In this document: positions 6,563 through 9,577 of the stretch, piece after piece | Layout of the letters: every line of letters starts with the position of its first letter | How positions within the stretch are numbered: position 1 is the stretch's first letter | DNA from: Pseudomonadota bacterium | GTDB lineage: Bacteria > Pseudomonadota > Alphaproteobacteria > Micropepsales > Micropepsaceae | Length of the DNA: 9,577 bases | Reading direction: 5' to 3' | NCBI GenBank assembly: GCA_021817355.1 | Contig: JAKAVI010000062.1 | Location: 1 to 9,577 of the forward strand | Made by a program: the position numbers and the translations under genes | The notes under the pieces: model-generated | Database searches by the model: none | The model's input: only the letters and a program-made list of their open reading frames with translations | Told to the model about the DNA's origin: nothing

Positions 6563-7792
6563 ATGGATTTTGACTATTCGCCACGTCAAAAGGAGTGGAT
6601 GCGCAGGGTGGGCGATTTCATGGATCGCTTCATCTACCCCGCCGAGGCCACCTATTCCGCCCAGATGGCTGAGGCCCGCAAGAAGGGTAACCCCTGGATT
6701 GTGATCCCGGTGGTTGAAGAGTTGAAGCAGAAGGCCAAGGCTCAGGGGCTGTGGAACCTATTTCTTAATGAGAGTGAACATGGGGCTGGGCTGAGCAATC
6801 TTGAATATGCTCCGCTCTCAGAAATGATGGGCCGGGTAGGCTTTGCCTCCGAAGTATTCAATTGCTCGGCGCCCGACACCGGCAACATGGAAGTACTCGA
6901 GCGTTATGGCACGCCCGCTCAGCAGGAAAAGTGGTTGAAGCCACTGCTTGCCGGCGAAATCCGTTCAGCCTTTTGCATGACCGAGCCGGCGGTTGCGTCC
7001 TCTGATGCTACCAATATTGCGACCCGCATCGAGCGCAAAGGTGATCATTACGTCATCAATGGACGTAAATGGTGGTCGTCGGGCGTCGGTGACCCCCGCT
7101 GCAAGATTCTGATCGTAATGGGCAAGACCGATCCTGAGGCCGAGCGCCACAGTCAGCAATCGCAAATTCTGGTTCCTCTGGATTCCCCTGGTGTAAGCAT
7201 CAAACGCATGCTGCCGGTGTTTGGCCACGATGATGCGCCGCATGGCCATGGCGAAGTGGCGTTCGAGAACGTCAAGGTGCCGGTGGATAACATGCTCCTT
7301 GGCGAAGGGCGCGGTTTTGAAATCGCGCAGGGTCGCCTTGGACCGGGACGCATTCACCACTGCATGCGCACGATCGGGGTGGCTGAGCGGGCGTTGGAGC
7401 TGATGTGCACGCGCCTGATGTCCCGCGTCGCGTTCGGAAAGCGGATTTCCGAACACTCGGTGTGGGAGCAGCGTGTTGCCGAAGCCCGCATCAATATCGA
7501 TATGTGCCGGCTTTTGACGCTGAAGGCCGCCGACATGATGGACAAGGTTGGCAACAAGGTGGCGCGCACTGAGATTGCCGAAATCAAGGTGGCGGCTCCG
7601 CGCATGGCCCTGAAAATCATCGATGATGCGATCCAGGCATGGGGCGGGGCGGGTGTCACCACCGATTCGGGGCTGGCGACCATGTACGCGCACCAGCGTA
7701 CCTTGCGGTTGGCCGACGGCCCGGACGAGGTTCATTGCCGTACCATTTCCCGTCTCGAGTTCGGCAAGCACATGAACAGGCCCGCGCACTAG
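6563..7792 (+). CDS. Acyl-CoA dehydrogenase (ACAD10/11-like)
   Basis: This FAD-dependent acyl-CoA dehydrogenase has 409 residues and introduces a 2,3-double bond into an acyl-CoA; electrons normally pass to electron-transfer flavoprotein. The helical N-terminal domain starts [12 protein letters not shown]. The middle beta domain carries the flavin-binding run [16 protein letters not shown] (137-151), [11 protein letters not shown] (164-174) and [13 protein letters not shown]. The C-terminal domain has [24 protein letters not shown] (358-365) and [11 protein letters not shown] (381-391). [13 protein letters not shown] and [19 protein letters not shown] are typical of the ACAD10/11-like subgroup, not of short- or medium-chain enzymes. 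The start at 6563 is chosen because AAGGAGG lies 5 bases upstream and homology begins there; the frame is open 31 codons further up. Chain-length preference is unknown; related eukaryotic enzymes handle long or hydroxylated acyl-CoAs. It stands alone and ends at a clear terminator. Confidence 0.95.
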   Translation: MDFDYSPRQKEWMRRVGDFMDRFIYPAEATYSAQMAEARKKGNPWIVIPVVEELKQKAKAQGLWNLFLNESEHGAGLSNLEYAPLSEMMGRVGFASEVFNCSAPDTGNMEVLERYGTPAQQEKWLKPLLAGEIRSAFCMTEPAVASSDATNIATRIERKGDHYVINGRKWWSSGVGDPRCKILIVMGKTDPEAERHSQQSQILVPLDSPGVSIKRMLPVFGHDDAPHGHGEVAFENVKVPVDNMLLGEGRGFEIAQGRLGPGRIHHCMRTIGVAERALELMCTRLMSRVAFGKRISEHSVWEQRVAEARINIDMCRLLTLKAADMMDKVGNKVARTEIAEIKVAAPRMALKIIDDAIQAWGGAGVTTDSGLATMYAHQRTLRLADGPDEVHCRTISRLEFGKHMNRPAH

Positions 7793-7834
7793 TCACGGCC
7801 TGAAGTCCAGCACCATGGGTTGGCTGGTTGAGGG

Positions 7835-7865
7835 AGCGGCGGCCGTTCAGGCCGCCGCTTCTTTT
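7835..7865 (+). terminator. Rho-independent terminator of the acyl-CoA dehydrogenase gene
   Basis: A perfect 10-bp G/C-rich stem (7835-7844 with 7850-7859) and a 5-base loop GTTCA are followed by TCTTTT (7860-7865), 42 bases after the dehydrogenase stop. The stop codon of the opposing histidine kinase (7847-7849) lies across the loop, and its last codons form the right-hand arm and T-run. On the minus strand no T-run follows, so it should work mainly for rightward transcription. Confidence 0.85.
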
Positions 7866-9388
7866 GCAATGCGGTCGTGCTGGGTGAGGGGCAGCCAGAC
7901 CTTGACGGTGGTACCGAGGCCTTCTTCGCTCTCGATGCGCATCCGTCCGCCATGCCTTTCTGCCAGGGCACGAACCAGAGCCAGACCAAGGCCGGCACCG
8001 CCCGCCGACAAGGTCGCGTCAGTGCGAGCCTGTTCGAAGGGGCTGCCCAGGCGCGGCAGATCCTCGGAGGGAATTCCCACGCCATCATCCTCGACGCTGA
8101 GAAGCAGCCTGCCCTCGCTCAGGCTGGTGCGCACAGTGATGCAGCCGCCGCGCATGGTAAACTTGACTGCATTGGAGAGCAGATTGAGCAATATCTGCTT
8201 GAAGGCGCGACGATCCACTTCGATCGCGGGTACCGCCTCGGAAAAGCTCGTCTGCAGGGTTACCCCGTTCTGTCGTGCCCGTTCCTCGATGAGCCGCAGG
8301 CAATCTTCGATGACGAGACTGAGGGGCAATTTTTCGAAGTTGAGCTCGAGCTTGCCCGATTCGATCTTTGCCATATCCAGTACATCGGAAATCAGCTCTA
8401 GCAGAAGCTGACCGGATTCATGAATGAGATGGGCATAGTCCGTATATTGCTCACTGCCGAGCGGGCCGAACATCTGACGGCGCATGATCTCGGCAAAGCC
8501 GATGATGGCGTTAAGGGGGGTACGCAGCTCATGGCTCATGTTGGCCAGAAACGTCGACTTGGCGATGTTTGCAGCCACCGCTTCATCACGTGCTTTCGCG
8601 GTTTCGGTTTCCTGTCGCTTGCGCGCGGTGATATCGCGAGACACTCCGATAATATTGAGTAGTTTGTCATCGGTATAGATGCCGCGCGATGTCGATTCCA
8701 GCCACAGATAATGGCCGTCGCTGTGGCGGATGCGATAGGTTGCGGTAAGGGTCTCACCGGGAGCGGGATTGATGACCAGCTTGTTGGCTTCGTGAACGTC
8801 GTCAGGGTGCACGAACTGCACGAAGCGTCCTCTGCCAACGTCGGCTGGTGAAAGTCCAAGCAGGCGCTGCAATGCGTCCGAGGCGAAGATCACTTCGCCT
8901 TCAATGTTGTAAAGGATGATGATATCCGATGCCTGATCAGCGAGGCAGCGGTACCACTCCTGCATGCGTTCCATCACCGCATGCTTGTCCGCGACCTCGG
9001 TAGCGTCATGACAGACCGCAACAATGGCAACAGGGTTGCCACTGTCATCGTACTCGATGTCACCGTGTGTTTCGCACACCGCGATGTGGCTAGAATTGCC
9101 TCTACTGCGCGTGCGGCAGATGAACGAACGACGCTGAAGGATCGCGCTCTTGATTTCGGCCTTTAGCTGCTCGACGTCCGCGGGCTCGACATACTGAAAG
9201 ATCCAGTTGCCGGGCGACGCGGACATGCGCTGCGGATCGAAGCCAAGGAGGCGGTAAAGTCCCTCCGACCAGCTGATCTCACCGGTGGTGAGATTCATAC
9301 GCCAGGAGCCAACGCGCGCGAGTTTTTCAGTTAGGGCGAGCTGCAGCGGCACCCGCTCCTTCGCTGCCTCGTCCGGCGCTGCCGTCAT
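7847..9388 (-). CDS. Cytoplasmic double-PAS sensor histidine kinase
   Basis: This is a two-component sensor kinase of 513 residues. Two PAS domains come first: about 20-132 (VGSWRMNLTTGEISW, closing with a PAC-like AIVAVCHDATE) and about 143-258 (WYRCLADQASDIIILYN, then LWLESTSRGIY and GVSRDITARK). A short helical linker leads to a HisKA domain with STFLANMSHELRTPLN, His286 being the phospho-acceptor. The ATPase domain shows the N box LLNLLSNAVKFT (401-411), G1 DDGVGI (434-439), SPFEQ (449-453) and G2 GAGLGLALV (465-472). There is no membrane segment or signal peptide and no attached receiver, so it senses an internal cue; cofactor-binding residues in the PAS domains cannot be identified by eye. 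The ATG at 9388 with GGAG about 7 bases upstream is preferred to an in-frame TTG at 9415. The HisKA region resembles PleC/DivJ-type kinases. No response regulator is in the window. Confidence 0.92.
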   Translation of the reverse strand: MTAAPDEAAKERVPLQLALTEKLARVGSWRMNLTTGEISWSEGLYRLLGFDPQRMSASPGNWIFQYVEPADVEQLKAEIKSAILQRRSFICRTRSRGNSSHIAVCETHGDIEYDDSGNPVAIVAVCHDATEVADKHAVMERMQEWYRCLADQASDIIILYNIEGEVIFASDALQRLLGLSPADVGRGRFVQFVHPDDVHEANKLVINPAPGETLTATYRIRHSDGHYLWLESTSRGIYTDDKLLNIIGVSRDITARKRQETETAKARDEAVAANIAKSTFLANMSHELRTPLNAIIGFAEIMRRQMFGPLGSEQYTDYAHLIHESGQLLLELISDVLDMAKIESGKLELNFEKLPLSLVIEDCLRLIEERARQNGVTLQTSFSEAVPAIEVDRRAFKQILLNLLSNAVKFTMRGGCITVRTSLSEGRLLLSVEDDGVGIPSEDLPRLGSPFEQARTDATLSAGGAGLGLALVRALAERHGGRMRIESEEGLGTTVKVWLPLTQHDRIAKEAAA

Positions 9389-9434
9389 AAGCCCACTCCG
9401 ATGCTGTTGTCCCAAAGTCGCAGCGGAGATTGTA

Positions 9435-9450
9435 CTTAAGACGTTTTAAG
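9435..9450. promoter_or_regulatory. A/T-rich inverted repeat upstream of the histidine kinase
   Basis: CTTAA-N6-TTAAG (9435-9450) is an imperfect palindrome within the 84-bp gap before the kinase start, in otherwise GC-rich DNA. On the minus strand TACAAT follows it at 9434-9429 and could be a -10 box. The TTAA-N6-TTAA core resembles the alphaproteobacterial CtrA site, whose usual spacing is seven, so the match is one base short. It may equally be a site for another dimeric regulator or simply promoter A/T content. Confidence 0.3.
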
Positions 9451-9472
9451 CAAGTGTTTCAGGTGTCGCCCG

Positions 9473-9577
9473 TCAGTCCATCGCTCCCGCCCGCTTGGCA
9501 AACTCCCAGGCCCTCTTGGCCAGGGGGCGGACCGCCTCGGCGCTTTGCGCCGCGTTGGCACTGGCCGCCGTGCCATC
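9473..9577 (-). CDS. C-terminal end of an unidentified alanine-rich protein (partial)
   Basis: An open minus-strand frame enters from the right edge and ends at TGA 9473-9475, giving the last 34 residues of a protein: an Ala/Arg/Lys-rich amphipathic stretch containing PLAKRAWEFAKRAGAMD. The codons have strong G/C at third positions as in neighbouring genes, and the end lies 84 bases before the kinase in the same direction, so it may be the upstream gene of the same transcription unit. No family is recognisable from so short a piece, and a chance open frame cannot be fully excluded in DNA this GC-rich. Confidence 0.5.
   Translation of the reverse strand, partial: DGTAASANAAQSAEAVRPLAKRAWEFAKRAGAMD

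Noticed and set aside
6965..7789. Long minus-strand open frame of 274 residues opposite the acyl-CoA dehydrogenase
   Set aside because: It is a mirror of a well-conserved dehydrogenase in GC-rich DNA; the translation is rich in His and Arg and shows no domain.
7877..8401. Plus-strand frames opposite the histidine kinase (also 7815-8411)
   Set aside because: The kinase reading frame has all conserved boxes over this stretch; the antisense frames show none.

Overview
The window looks like chromosomal DNA of a GC-rich Gram-negative bacterium, most likely an alphaproteobacterium. That placement is inference. It rests on the glutathione-dependent enzymes, the divergent rluB/tadA pair, the style of the PAS histidine kinase (closest in feel to PleC/DivJ-type kinases) and the GC-rich codon use. 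No rRNA, tRNA, CRISPR array, insertion sequence or phage gene was recognised.

Left part (1-1344): a housekeeping pair transcribed divergently from a 65-bp gap. One gene is an RsuA/RluB-type 23S rRNA pseudouridine synthase (minus strand), followed by a strong hairpin. The other is the tRNA adenosine deaminase tadA (plus strand). Both act on RNA used in translation.

Middle part (1341-5690): a small-molecule metabolism region built around a 130-bp divergent intergenic region (3078-3207). Leftward runs a two-gene operon: a DsbA-fold 2-hydroxychromene-2-carboxylate (HCCA) isomerase-like protein, then, 3 bp later, a membrane-anchored metallo-beta-lactamase-fold hydrolase. Its stop codon is interlocked with that of tadA. 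Rightward runs a glutathione S-transferase (GST), then an overlapping MelB-like (GPH family) sugar/organic-acid symporter, then the decayed remains of a second GST that can still be read across two nonsense codons, a deletion and a frameshift. Two unrelated glutathione-binding folds beside a transporter and a hydrolase suggest uptake and glutathione-dependent processing of an aromatic or electrophilic compound. The substrate cannot be read from the sequence.

Right part (5813-9577): a PAP2 membrane phosphatase (minus strand) divergent from an ACAD10/11-like acyl-CoA dehydrogenase (plus strand) with a very good ribosome binding site. The dehydrogenase converges on a cytoplasmic double-PAS histidine kinase (minus strand). 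Their shared end is a rho-independent terminator whose loop holds the kinase stop codon. The last 105 bases carry the C-terminal end of an unidentified alanine-rich protein on the minus strand.

No convincing new multi-gene defence or mobile system was found. The most informative non-standard observations are the GST pseudogene, the divergent glutathione-linked locus with its inverted repeat, and the compact overlapping gene ends.
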